NCBI GenBank assembly: GCA_012932865.1
Contig: SAXG01000005.1
Span: 1,109,121-1,173,120, forward strand
DNA length: 64,000 nucleotides
DNA from: Amylostereum areolatum
Taxonomy: Eukaryota; Basidiomycota; Agaricomycetes; Russulales; Stereaceae
Direction of reading: 5' to 3'
Positions within the stretch are counted from its first letter, which is position 1. Every line of letters begins with the position of its first letter. The notes beneath the pieces were generated by a model, which saw only the letters and a list, made by a program, of their open reading frames with translations, ran no database searches and had not been told where the DNA came from. A program made the translations under genes and the position numbers. Positions 47,585 through 58,081 of the stretch are shown here, in pieces.

Positions 47585-48596
47585 GTGGCCACCATCACAC
47601 CCCTTCAGGCTTCGAGCCGTCCTCGGACTCCGTTGGGCCTTCGCTCAGCGTCCTCCGTGGGACGATCGTTCGCACCTCCCCAGGCCAGTCCCCACTCCCG
47701 AACACCCCGTGAACGCTCGCTCGCCCCTCGAAGAAGCCCGCCCACCCTCCGTCTTCCGACATTCGAGCCTTCGAGAAGAGCCCCTCCGCGCGCATATACT
47801 TCGGAGGGTGCGCCCACCCCATCCTCAGAACCTCCTTCCCCATCCGGTCTGGCAAATGACCCCCCCCCCTTCGGCCGATCCTTCCCTTGCTTGCTTCACC
47901 ATCCTCGCCGCTTGGAATATCGCGATTGGCGGTTTCAACCCTCCCCCGCCGACGTCCACCGTTCTCACCCGGTACCCCAACCCCCAACCCACCGCCCACT
48001 TCGCACAACCGCCGATCGCATACACACGCGCACACCACTTCGTCCCCTCCACAGGATCCAGCGATGCCTTCCGTTTGCCTTTCGACCGTCCTGTTCTGGC
48101 CCCGTGTATCAAGCTCTTCCGGCCGTCGCGCTAGCTGACCGAGCCTCCGTGCTGCCCTACAGGACTGTCACTCACTTAAAACTCCAGGTCCACAGCTCCG
48201 TTTCGCCGGCCCCCAAGACGCCCCGTCACTGGTCAGCACCTCCACCCGACTGTCTCTTTTCCTACGCACGAGCTGAGCTACCACGCTTTCGGGCCCGACG
48301 GACGTCTGGAACGGGACCATCTTTCCGTTAATGAAGAGGCTTCGAAACTGCCCACGGCGTGGTGCTCTGCAGCGGGCTCCAATTGGAGGGGGAGATGCAG
48401 CCGCCACGACTCGATCCCGCACTTCTCGAACACGGACCAAGCACCCTCTCCCACCACACCCGAATCCCGCGGGATTCATCCCCCTGTTTTGTCCTGGGAC
48501 GTCCTGTCGATTGACTTTCCCCTGGAATACCTCCAGTGTCCCTTCTATCCCCTCCAGGCCATATTTGGCTTCTACACTCACCGCTACCAGTCCTAA
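47585..48596 (+). CDS. Possible gene: Pro/Ser-rich orphan
   Basis: Doubtful. A long plus-strand reading frame of Ser/Pro/Arg-rich character starts near 47585 (no good ATG; a GTG stands there) and runs SSVGRSFAPPQASPHSRTPR to a run of nine C (about 47860-47868). Beyond it, a second frame reads FTILAAWNIAIGGFN and a third, from about 48250, reads HELSYHAFGPDGRLERDHLS, then PPVLSWDVLSIDFPLEYLQC and PLQAIFGFYTHRYQS to TAA 48594-48596. The last block has a protein-like amino-acid mix and the frames could be joined by one intron (acceptor ctacag near 48161) and one-base removals. No domain is recognised and the start is unknown. Confidence 0.3.
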
Positions 48597-49101
48597 CCCG
48601 TGCTCGCCTCCGAACCTCGATTGTAGTGATCTCACTAGCCCCACTGTATCCGTGGACGTATCACTGGAGCCATGAATCAGACCATGTACCCCGAGGGCCG
48701 ACGAGGGTCTCAACGCGAGGGTATCCAGGGTATATCACACCCGGACGTCTGCCTATTACTCGGATTAACGACTGTATCATATCAAAGAAACCGAACAAGA
48801 GTGTGCGAAAGGGAATACGAGTGCGTGCAAGGGGAGAGGAAGGGAAGGCGGTCGGATCGCACGACGAATGCAGTAAACGAGTGATTAGGATGAGGGGAGG
48901 GCTCTGAGTGTGTGTGTGTGTGTGGGCGAGAACGAAGACGAGAGAGGCGGGGGTGCACGATCGTGTGTGTCCGGGGGTCGTCGTGGGCATAGAAAATGAC
49001 AGGTATAAATTACGGGGACAGTCCGGGAGAGCAGGCGAAAAATCCGTCTGAGGAACGAGAACGAGAACGAAGCGGGAGCGAGGGTCGTGTGGACCAGGGC
49101 T
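48597..49101. other. Convergent 3' region upstream of the syntaxin stop
   Basis: 505 bp including a perfect GT microsatellite at 48908-48924. No gene is supported. Confidence 0.45.
48908..48924 (+). repeat. (GT)8 microsatellite
   Basis: Uninterrupted GT dinucleotide repeat in the 3' region of the SSO gene. Confidence 0.9.
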
Positions 49102-50625
49102 CTATTTCTTGTTGTTGTTCGCGACCACGACGGCGATGACGATGGCGATGATGATGATGACGATGAGGAAGATGAAGAAGCAGATCCACCGTTTCTTGCG
49201 GGCGGCGCGGGCAGAGCCCACTGCTTTCTCGGTGTACCCGAGACTATGCACAACGTTAAGCTCGCAACATAGAACGTTCCTCGCGCAAAGTGGCTCACCC
49301 TTGCTCGACGTCCTTCTCCACTTCTGCCGCTTGCGTCTCGATGATGTTGATCGTCTCGTCTTGCTGCTCGACGAGGATACTGATCTAAAGCGACATGTCA
49401 GCCCGGGGCGGCACCGCGCCGATTCGAGACGAGCCGTACGTCGTTGAACAGCTGCGCGAGCTCGGCCAGCGTCCTCTCGATACGCTTGATATCTTCATGT
49501 CGCTCCTGCACTTCGCGGTACGCCGCGCGCGACTCGCCGTAGCGATTTGAGTTGAGGAGCTACAACGCGCTGCGTGAGCCCGGGGGCACCCGCCGCCAAA
49601 AAGGGAGGAGCATACCGCCTGAGAGAAGATCTGCCCGCCTTGGTCGTCGTTCACCACGGCCTTGACTTCTTCCGGCGTCGCATCGGGCTTCACTGCAAAC
49701 CCCGTCAGCGCGCCCGCGCCCGGCCGTCAGCGCGAAAACCGAGAGAGCGGGACGGACCGATCCTGTATTGGCGCTCCATGCGCTGCTTGTACTTTTGGCG
49801 GTATTGCTGCTCCACTTGCTGGTAGTTTTGGATGGCCTCGATGAACTTGGACTTCAGCAGCGCCGTCTACGCCCGCGCGCACGCACGTCAGCGGGGCAAG
49901 TCCAGGGGCTCGCGAGACGAGGGGGCGGAGCGGACGGCTTACCTGCTGCTTCTTGATTTGGCCGTCCCGCCCGGAGCCGCCCTGGCGTTCGAGGTTCTTG
50001 ATGTTGCGCTTGAGCACGTTGGAGAGCGCGCTCGTGTCCGAGACGAGTTTGTCGAGCTGCTGCGCGTTCCGCTGCGCCGCGGCGTCGTCCATGTTGTTCA
50101 GCGAGCGCGAGTGCAAGTCCGATATCCGCGCGACGTTGTCGTTGAATGTCCGAATGCTATCCTGGATGTTCCCGATCTGCGCGGGCGCGAAAAAAAAAAG
50201 GCGTTAGGAGTGGGCATGAGGGGTGGGGGGGAGGAAGCCGCGCACCTCCTCGTAGAAAGCGCTCATCGGGTCCCCTGCGCCCGCGTATCCCCCTGCGGCG
50301 GCGGTCAGTTGTGTGGTGCTGTCCTTCATGCCCACGTCCTCCATCTCGTAGCTGCGGTCGTCTTGCTGGGCGTACGGGTTGGCGGCCCTTCTGGAGTTGT
50401 ATCCCCCGGCGTTGTTGGAGGGTTGTGAGGGGTAAGACGAGCTATGGGTGATGAGATGAACGGCAAATGGAGACCGAGTAGGGGAAGAAGACATACTTGC
50501 CACCGCCGTAGCTTGCGCCTCCTCCCTGATTCTGCGCCTGAGGAGTACAATTGCCTTAAGTATGACCGAGGCAAGTGGAGAAGATGCGCACGTACCCTCA
50601 TTGCGGCGAGCCTGTCTCGGGACAT
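49102..50625 (-). CDS. SSO1: Plasma-membrane t-SNARE (syntaxin, Sso1/2 type)
   Basis: Qa-SNARE for exocytic vesicle fusion at the plasma membrane. Start ATG 50625 (MSRDRLAAMR), then Gln/Gly-rich linker (AQNQGGGASYGGG), SYEMEDVGMKDSTTQL, and the Habc domain: DPMSAFYEEVIGNIQDSIRT, DNVARISDLHSRSLNN, QLDKLVSDTSALSNVLKRNI. After KPDATPEEVKAVVNDDQGGQ comes the SNARE motif (AAYREVQERHEDIKRIERTL, AELAQLFNDISILVEQQDET, INIIETQAAEVEKDVEQG) with the zero-layer glutamine, and a C-terminal anchor (KRWICFFIFLIVIIIIAIVI, AVVVANNNKK) ending TAG 49102-49104. About eight short introns, all in frame without repair. Length about 315 residues, normal for Sso proteins. Confidence 0.95.
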
Positions 50626-51105
50626 GGTTGTATTGGCGGTAGTGTGGGGTGCGGTGTAGGTGGAAGAACGGGCGAGGAAGAAAGTTGAGGGTTGAGACAA
50701 CAATCAATGCTGTCGACGAGCGAGGTAAGGGTATGTGGGTGAGAAAGAGGGCGGAGGGGAGACGGTTATGGAAGGAGGCGAGGTGAAGAGGAAACGGACG
50801 ATGCGGACTGTGGAAAGAAGGCTGTGATGGAAGCGCCCGGGGTGGGCCGCAACTCCCGCCGCTCGAGCTTCGTTTGTCAAAGTTCGACGACCTCACACAG
50901 CTCGCAGTTACAAAAGCTCGGGGACAGACTGATCCATTACCATCAACCGCAGCGCTGTTCAATTAACCCTCTTGCTTTACGCGCCCAACGGTTCCAGAGC
51001 CCCAAGCTCAAGCTCATAACTAGCGCACCGCAAAACGCTGCGGGATTTGGTTCCACTGTCACAGCATCTTCGATACAAGTTCTATGCCATACATTGCTTT
51101 TTTGT
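50626..51105. other. Intergenic, SSO1 promoter region
   Basis: 480 bp between the SSO1 start and the ARG4 stop, both minus strand. Nothing further is seen. Confidence 0.45.
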
Positions 51106-52893
51106 TTACTTCTGCAGCGCCGCCCGCAAGACGGACACCTGACGGTCAATCATCACCCTGCTCGGTCCTCCGATCGCCGTCCGCCTCTCCACGCTCGCCT
51201 CGAAGTCGAACACCTTGTGCACGTCTTCCTCGAACAGCTCGCACAGGCCCTGGTAGTCTTCCGTCGAAAGCTCGTGCAGCTGGCATTTTCGCGTCTCGGC
51301 GAGCGCGACCGCGCGCCCTGAGATGTGGTGCGTCTGGCGGAAGGGCATCTGTGCTCCGCGCATCGCGTGAGCGGTGCCACCAAAGCCGAGAACATTGAAC
51401 GCACCCCTTTGCGGACGAGATAGTCTGCCAGGTCCGTGGCAAGGACGTCCATCGTCAAGGCGTTGCGCATGCGGTCGGGGTGCACCTGTTTAAGATGACC
51501 AGTCAGCTATCAATCAATGGCTCCACAGATGCGGAACAGGATACCTCCAGAGTGCCGATAACACCCTCTGCGATACGGAAGCAGGCCGAGACGGTATCCA
51601 CGGTGTCGAACAAAGGCTCCTTGTCCTCTTGCAAGTCTTTGTTATATGTGGACGGCAGACCTTTGTAGGTCATCAAGAATCCGGAGGCCTGTTCGCATCG
51701 ACGCTCGTCAATATTGCAAGCCTGCGACGTAGCAGGCCATCGACCTACGTTCCCGAAGATGCGTCCCGATTTGCCGCGCAGAAGCTCCAAAGAGTCGGGG
51801 TTTTTCTTTTGGGGCATCATACTCGACCCGGTGCTACCAAAGACGACGCGAGTCAGTTGTTGTCGCGAAAAGTGGCCATGGTAAACGTACCTGTAGGCAT
51901 CGCTCAAAGTGATGAAGCCAAACTCGGCAGTCGAGTAGATGATGAGATCCTCCGCCATCCGACTCATATGGACGGTCGCGAGGCTCGCCCAGTTCAAGAA
52001 CTCGATGATGAAGTCGCGGTCCCCGACTCCCCACAAACTGTTCTCGGCGATGGAGTGGAATCCCAGATCCTTAGCGAGGAATTCGCGGTCGACGCCGACG
52101 GGGTTGCCACCGAGGGCCCCTGAGCCAAGGGGGAGGACGGAGATGCGGGGGACGAGCTGGGTCAGGCGCTCGAGATCGGCGTTGAAGGAGAACGCGTGCG
52201 AGAGGAGGAGATGCGACCAACGGATCGGCATGGCGCGCTACACCCTGTCGTTCAGCCTAAAGGCACGCAATCGGATATGTTATGAACGAACCTGGAGATG
52301 CGTATATCCCGGCATGAGGTAGTCTCGTTCTTTATCGGCGCGCTCGACCATGACACGAATCAGGCCGCGCAAGCTTTCCCCGATTTCCTTGACCTGGTCG
52401 AGGAGCCAGAGACGTACATCGGTCGCGACCTGATCATTTCGCGAGCGACCAGTGTGCAACTTGCCACCGAGGGGTCCGATGATTTCGCTCAGACGCCGTT
52501 CGTTCGCGGTGTGGATGTCCTCATCATCCTCTTGAATGACGAACTGTTAAGGATCACTGTGATCTGAACAACGGTGCGCGATTGGAAGGATAGGAGAACT
52601 ATACCTGGCCGGATGCCCACTCCTGACCGACCGCCTCAAGCCCGGCGACCATTTTGGCCTCTTCCTCCGCGGTCAGAATGCCCACTTTTGCGAGCGACTT
52701 CGCGTACGAGATGGATCCACGAATGTCCTGCGCATGCATTCGCCTGTCGTACGAAAGAGATTGGTTGAAAGCGTGCATCCTATTGTAGATGAGTGGCTGC
52801 TGAACATGCGAAGTGAGTAGATTCGTACAGAGGGTCCGTCTTGCCAGTGAATCGGCCTCCCCATAATTTTTGTTTGGTCGGTTGAGATGACAT
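51106..52893 (-). CDS. ARG4: Argininosuccinate lyase
   Basis: Last step of arginine synthesis: argininosuccinate to arginine plus fumarate. Start ATG 52893 ([20 protein letters not shown]), then [116 protein letters not shown] and the fumarase-superfamily signature [20 protein letters not shown] with the flexible loop serine. The C-terminus is [20 protein letters not shown] to [12 protein letters not shown] 51106-51108. Six or so introns join in frame with no repair. Length about 465 residues, normal. Confidence 0.97.
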
Positions 52894-53345
52894 GGTGTGT
52901 ATGGGCGAGACAGTGTCGCTGGAGATGGGTGACTGAAATGAAGCCAAATTTCGTCGGACGGGACGGACTTGACTCGGACTCGTCGACCGTGATACATACA
53001 GAAGATGGCTTGACGCGCGGAATCGCGGTCACGCGTGCGGCGTCTGGCGTCTCAACGTCTCCAATTCGTCGCCGATGTGTGCGAGAAAATCTTGGTTGAA
53101 CATGTGAGAAAGCCACTACGCTAACGAGTCTACATGTTTCTAAATACATCCTTGTAGGAGGGGAATGACTCTAGAGCAGGATTTATTCAATCAGGACCTG
53201 TCCACAGAGGCACGTCCTTTGCACGTCCACCACACTGCCCTTTAAGCTTCAATCCTTATCCTCTGGCAAGTCAGTGGGAGACTACTTGGTAGTCTCCAGT
53301 ACCAGCAGCACTTGCATAATGCATGTGAGTCGTTGACGTCCGACG
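52894..53345. other. Intergenic, ARG4 promoter region
   Basis: 452 bp. TGACTC half-matches to the general amino-acid-control (Gcn4/Cpc1) element occur at about 52968 and 53165, but neither is a perfect TGASTCA palindrome. No gene is supported. Confidence 0.4.
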
Positions 53346-54297
53346 CTATCCCCCTCTCGGGCGAGCCACCGAGCGTGAACCCTGCCGAGGATTTGGGTGT
53401 AAGGGGTTCAAGACGTGCAAGACGCCGACGGCAAGCAGGGTGGCACCGGCGTAAATGAAAACGCGGATAGGCAGCGGATTTTCCGTAAGAAAGGGGTATG
53501 GGACTGTGGAAGAGAAGGCGTGTCAAGGATCAACAGAGACACAAGAGCGGCTTCTAACTTACATACACCATTATAGCTCGCACAATACTCAACCCACGAG
53601 CCGTACCATACCGCCATCGCGACAGCCATGGCCGGGGCCGTGCGCACCATCTCGCTCTTTGAGAATTTTCTGTCGAAGACGAAGAAGTCTAGCAGGAGCG
53701 ACAAGAAGGGCGCTGCGTGGAGAGCAAGATCGGTCGAGAGCGGAAGGAGGAGAGGAGGAGGGGCAACAGCTGATGGTGCACCACTGGGCACGCCAGGTTG
53801 AGGGATAATCATGTCAGGCAGGAAGATGATCAACGACCAGTAGATGGTGGAGACGACGAATGCGAGCTATGATAGATGCACATCGGTGAGCGGTCATAGT
53901 GGGATCGTTGTACTACACCTACAGGGAGGGACAGCAGACCAAAGGCCCTTTTAGTTTGCTTGACAACTACGTACAGACATGTAGACGGTCAGCAGTGATA
54001 TTGGGAGAACGTGAGACTCACAAGGTATCTGAGGAAATATGTCATTAACCAAGGCCAGCGCCATGGTCGTGAAAGCGACGGCCAGCCTAAGTTCACCAGG
54101 TTCGTTTCATTCGCCTTTCGTAAGCCAAAACGTTGCTCGACGTACCCTTGTATCGTCAGGAATTGAGTGTGTTCACCCTTCTGGGCATGCACCCATTCAT
54201 CGAAGCCAGTACCAGACAGCGCGAACCAGCCCCACGCCATTGTATACGCAGCAGAAGCGTGCAGCAGAGTTGCACTGACCCGTTGAAGGCTCGGCAT
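53346..54297 (-). CDS. AIG1/FAR-17a family membrane protein
   Basis: Animal members (AIG1, ADTRP) are multi-pass hydrolases of fatty-acid esters of hydroxy fatty acids, with a Thr/His catalytic pair. Start ATG 54297 (MPSLQRVSATLLHASAAYTM), AWGWFALSGTGFDEWVHAQK, GEHTQFLTIQG, then LAVAFTTMALALVNDIFPQI after an intron, a helix with STIYWSLIIFLPDMIIPQ, LPLSTDLALHAAPFLSLLLD, FFVFDRKFSKSEMV, AVWYGSWVEYCASYNGVFPY, PFLTENPLPIRVFIYAGATL and LAVGVLHVLNPLHPNPRQGS to TAG 53346-53348. The T-x-Q-G pattern after helix 1 and the conserved DLALHxxP histidine match the family catalytic residues. Four or five introns, frame intact. Substrate in fungi is unknown. Confidence 0.86.
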
Positions 54298-54652
54298 GGT
54301 ATGTTAGCTTGTTGGAAATCCTGGTGGGCGGTCGGAAGGTTTCTTCTGAAGAGCGACGCGGCTGCGACGGTGGGCCGGGCAGCGGCGGGGATCGCTGACA
54401 CTCGTGCCATCGCGATCTGTTTACACTCGGCTGAAGACTCTGTAATAAGTGCAGGAGTCAACAAGTACCAGCGCAAAAGGATTCAGGTCAATCTTGCATA
54501 TTATAAAAGTACAGTGTTTTACAAAAGTCACAGTATAAGAGATCTAGCCATGCATGAAATGAATCGAAGCCCAACTCCGGCTTCCACCTTCCCTTCTCAC
54601 TTTGTAACTTCGACTCCGGAAGGGCGCTGCTGGACAACCTCCGAGCAGGTGC
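54298..54652. other. Intergenic, MFS 3' side / AIG1 promoter
   Basis: 355 bp between two minus-strand genes. A locally AT-rich part (54481-54550) is the only visible structure. Confidence 0.45.
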
Positions 54653-56491
54653 CTAAACAAGTCCTTTCCAACGTCTCCAGAGCAACCCACTCCCGGCGCA
54701 AGAGGCCAATGAAGTACCCACGCATACCCAGAAAGTGAACTGCCAACATTGGACTCCTTTGCACACACCACTCCCGGTACTGTTGTGGTCCGCCACGAAA
54801 GCGTATAAGTATGAGAAAAACGGGGTGCCAACAAATGCGGCGTAGGTGATGATCCCAAAGTTTCGCCCCATATTCGTTGGTCCCCAGACAGCGGATAAAA
54901 TGCTAGGCCTACGGCGATTAGATGAGTTTAACACGTTTAGACGTGAACATTGGCATAGCCAACTTACAATATGGTGAATGTGATACCATAGGCGGTGCCC
55001 TGTGGTAACGCTGTCGGTATAAAGCCTTAGAGTGGACTTAACATTCATAAAGGTAGGTCCGTACCTCAGAAGCCATAGACCTTTCTGTGTCTTAATTCCC
55101 AATTCCAAACAAGTAAACACTGCTGCGAGCAGAAGCGTCGACCCAGTAAGGAACGCGACCCGGCTCACGATATGCTTTCGTGGGTATGAGCGCACACCGC
55201 TTGGGAGGTATGACGCGATTGGGGAAATGTAGTCGGCCAGCGGACCCGATACCAAGCGAGAGAGAGTATTGGCGACGGAAATGAGGCGGACTTGCGTAGA
55301 TGTTGCGACATCTGTAGCGGTGTCCATAACTCTAGCACCAGCGGCGTCATTCGACGCCGGGAGGGATAAGACGATGGTTCCAATATTGGAGATGATCATC
55401 TCGCACTAGAGGACGATGGTCACGCACAGGCCATGGAAGGTGAATAAGGCGATACTCACAGCACCCAGCACGCAAAATGTCACCATCGCCAATAACCAAA
55501 AGTAAGGGTCTTTGGCAAGGTCAAGCAGAGTGCCGTCAGGTTCAGATGCCAAAACCTCGACAATCTCTACATCGACCTGAGGTGATTTGGACAGCAAGGG
55601 CTGGCGCTCGCTCGAAGCTGTTGAAGAAGGGGACGGTGCACGGGTATGGTCTGTGGAAGAAGAGCCCTCTTCATCTTCCTGGAAGATCCCAGGCGCTTCC
55701 TTTGAAGGTACGCGTAATAAAAACGCCCCGATTAGATGCACTGCACCGGACAAGAGCGCGAGGAAGGTCAGGAAGTGAGTAACGTCTAAGCCCGTCTGCG
55801 AGTCTGTAAAGAACCGGGATGCGAGCAAGGATAGGAAAAGGGGGGATAGACCAAACAGGGCCATGCTTGTTCCAGAGGCCAAACCGAGATGGTTTGGGAA
55901 GTTCTTGGAGGCCGCGAAGAGCGATGAGAATAGACTGGTATCTGTAGTTAGCATGTGGGCAATGTCGTTTGAAAGATACAGGATGACGCACGAAAAGACT
56001 GCTCCCAGCCCACACAAGAAGAAGAAGACGGCCAGGCGGTGAAATGATGATTGGGAAGGGACGGTGATATCGTCTGGGGTCTTCGAGATCTCGCGAGAGA
56101 ACATGCCGAAGCCAAAAAAGAACAGACATGAGGATGCGAGGGAGCAGATCCAAGGGCCATAGCGGTCAATGATATTGCCAACGATGGCGGCAAACGGGTA
56201 TTGACCCATCATGCCACTGTGAGATGGTGTGAGACCAAACAATGACGGATGCAGTCATCGCTCACGCAAGCACGATGGTGGTAAGCTGAGGTTGAGTGAG
56301 CTTAAGGTGAAGAGCGAGGGATGGTGAAAGCAAAGGGAACGTAAAGATGCCTCCAGCGCATATTCTGTCGCCAGGCGTTAGAGCTGGCAGGTGAGTACTT
56401 GAGCAGGTAAAGGTGCGTACGCATTGGCGACGATTGCACAGCACACGAGAGCCAAACGGATACGGCTGGAGGGGGGCGAAGATGAAGACAT
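54653..56491 (-). CDS. MCH1: Major-facilitator transporter, MCH1/nodulin-like type
   Basis: Twelve-helix transporter of the Mch1-like group (monocarboxylate-transporter-like or nodulin-like; substrate unproven in yeast). Start ATG 56491 (MSSSSPPSSRIRLALVCCAI); helix 1 continues VANAICAGGIFTFPLLSPSL across an intron. Then GMMGQYPFAAIVGNIIDRYG (MFS motif between helices 2 and 3), WICSLASSCLFFFGFGMFSR, FFFLCGLGAVFSCVILYLSN, NFPNHLGLASGTSMALFGLS, FLTFLALLSGAVHLIGAFLL. A cytosolic loop rich in Ser and acidic residues (QEDEEGSSSTDHTRAPSPSS) precedes the second half: DPYFWLLAMVTFCVLGA, QVRLISVANTLSRLVSGPLA, FLTGSTLLLAAVFTCLELGI, GPTNMGRNFGIITYAAFVGT and WQFTFWVCVGTSLASCAGSG, TAG 54653-54655. About six introns, frame intact. 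Confidence 0.85.
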
Positions 56492-56749
56492 CGCTTCACA
56501 TGCGGATGGAGACCGACAGGACGATACTACTGGGTGGGGGCTGGCAGGGAATAGAGGGGGCGACGGGTATGGTGAGAGGAAGGATGCCCGATAAGTCCGA
56601 ATGTCGCCACGCGCCGTCAGAGTCAGACACGCGCACGTGATCGGACGCGTCCTCGTTGTTGATCCTTTCCCACGCTCCGCTCACGGTCAACAAACCAGCA
56701 AGTCGCGTCTGCTTGTCTCTCTCTCCATCATCAGCGACACCCGACAACC
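56492..56749. promoter_or_regulatory. Divergent promoter, MCH1-like / ECO1
   Basis: 258 bp between opposite-strand start codons. CT-rich just before the ECO1 ATG. No TATA box is seen. Confidence 0.5.
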
Positions 56750-57817
56750 ATGCCTTCCGTCAAACGAACTTACAGTTCTCGATTCACGCTCTCCCAGCGC
56801 TCCTCATCTCCCTCGGAGCTCTCTTCTCCCCCTCCTAAACCCTCCATCAAGCGCCCCCTTTCCGACCGCGCATCCGTTCAGAATACTCGTGCATCTAAAC
56901 GTCCTCGTCTCGTCCCTTCGACTTCGAAGAAGGAAATTTGCACAAACTCGAAATCAAAGGCTAAGCCAAAGACCGATCGCAAGCCCACCACCCTCACCCA
57001 GCTGCACTTCAGCATCGATACCACCGTCCTCCGGACCTGCCCTCAATGTGACCTCACCTACACCAAAGGCGCGCCCGCCGACGAGATTCTGCATAGGTCT
57101 CACTGTGCGCGCGTACAACGCGGTATGGACTGGGGCCGTGACGAGGAACGCGAGATCGTCAAAGCTGGCGTCCGGGAGATCGCCGCCTCGGTGAAGCTCA
57201 AGGACGGCCGGAAAGGCAGAATTATCTGCGTGAGGGGCGATGCCAGCGGTAAAGTTGGCTCCAAGGTACGCCGGTCTCTTTGTGGTCGTCTGTATGTCTA
57301 GGCTCACATGTACCCTAGATCGCGATACTTCTGGAGACTATCAGCTTGCACTTGTCCTCTCCGGCCTTGACGCCGGATATTCCTCCGCGTCTCCAAGCTA
57401 TACCTCTTTCTTCTTCCCTCAAATTCATCCTCTTCCCGCGAGACCATCGTAGGCTGCGTCATTGCTCAGCAAATATCCACCGCCATGGCCATCGCATCCG
57501 CTGTCGATACCAACTCTTCCGCCGTCGATGACCCTCCTCTTACCGCTACCCTCGTTCCCGTCGACACTGACACGGGTCTGTTTTGTCTTCCAACGCCATT
57601 ACCGACCATCATGGGTATACCACGCCTGTTCGTTCCCTTGGCTCATCGTAGGCAAGGCATCGCCACACTTCTGCTCAATGCGGCCGCATCCACTTTTATG
57701 CACGGCTACAAACTGGATCCACTCGATGGCGATATCGCCTTTACACAGCCTACTAGCGCAGGGAGGGCTGTCATGGAGAGATGGGGCGGGGGAGGGATTA
57801 GGATTTATCAAGAGTAA
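56750..57817 (+). CDS. ECO1: Cohesin acetyltransferase Eco1
   Basis: Acetylates Smc3 in S phase to lock sister-chromatid cohesion. Start ATG 56750 (MPSVKRTYSSRFTLSQRSSS). A basic disordered N-terminus (SIKRPLSDRASVQNTRASKR) ends in the PIP-like TTLTQLHFSIDTTVLRTC and the C2H2 finger CPQCDLTYTKGAPADEILHR SHC. One intron (57268-57319) follows GKVGSK. The acetyltransferase domain has ETIVGCVIAQQISTAMAIAS, CLPTPLPTIMGIPRLFVPLA, the acetyl-CoA loop HRRQGIATLLLNAAAS, DIAFTQPTSAGRAVMERWGG and ends GGIRIYQE at TAA 57815-57817. The frame breaks in the CCC run at 57435-57437; removing one C joins KFILF to RETIVGC, as the family requires. Confidence 0.93.
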
Positions 57818-58081
57818 GGAGTGAGGGCGCCACATAACTCATAGCATGTATCTTCGTTGCCGATCTTATGTACTACGACGCGACGATGTAGCTGAGAACG
57901 CCCCTATTGATAGCAATTTACAAGCTCCTATGTACATGCATAATGTGATGTAAGATACGTGAACAGAAGGCACATAGACCAAAACGTAGTACAGTAGTTT
58001 GATGATATAGGAGTAGAGCCCGAGAAACAATCGTAAGATACAACAGAACCAGCCACGCGACGAGAACGGTGCTTTAGTGCT
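57818..58081. other. Convergent 3' region, ECO1 / GLT1
   Basis: 264 bp, AT-rich, between two convergent stop codons. It most likely carries both polyadenylation regions. Confidence 0.5.

Noticed and set aside
54060..54160. A base loss at the first intron of the AIG1/FAR-17a gene.
   Set aside because: Re-reading shows three G residues at the donor (CAAGG|GTACGT), so the exon joins GG+G CTG and the frame is intact.
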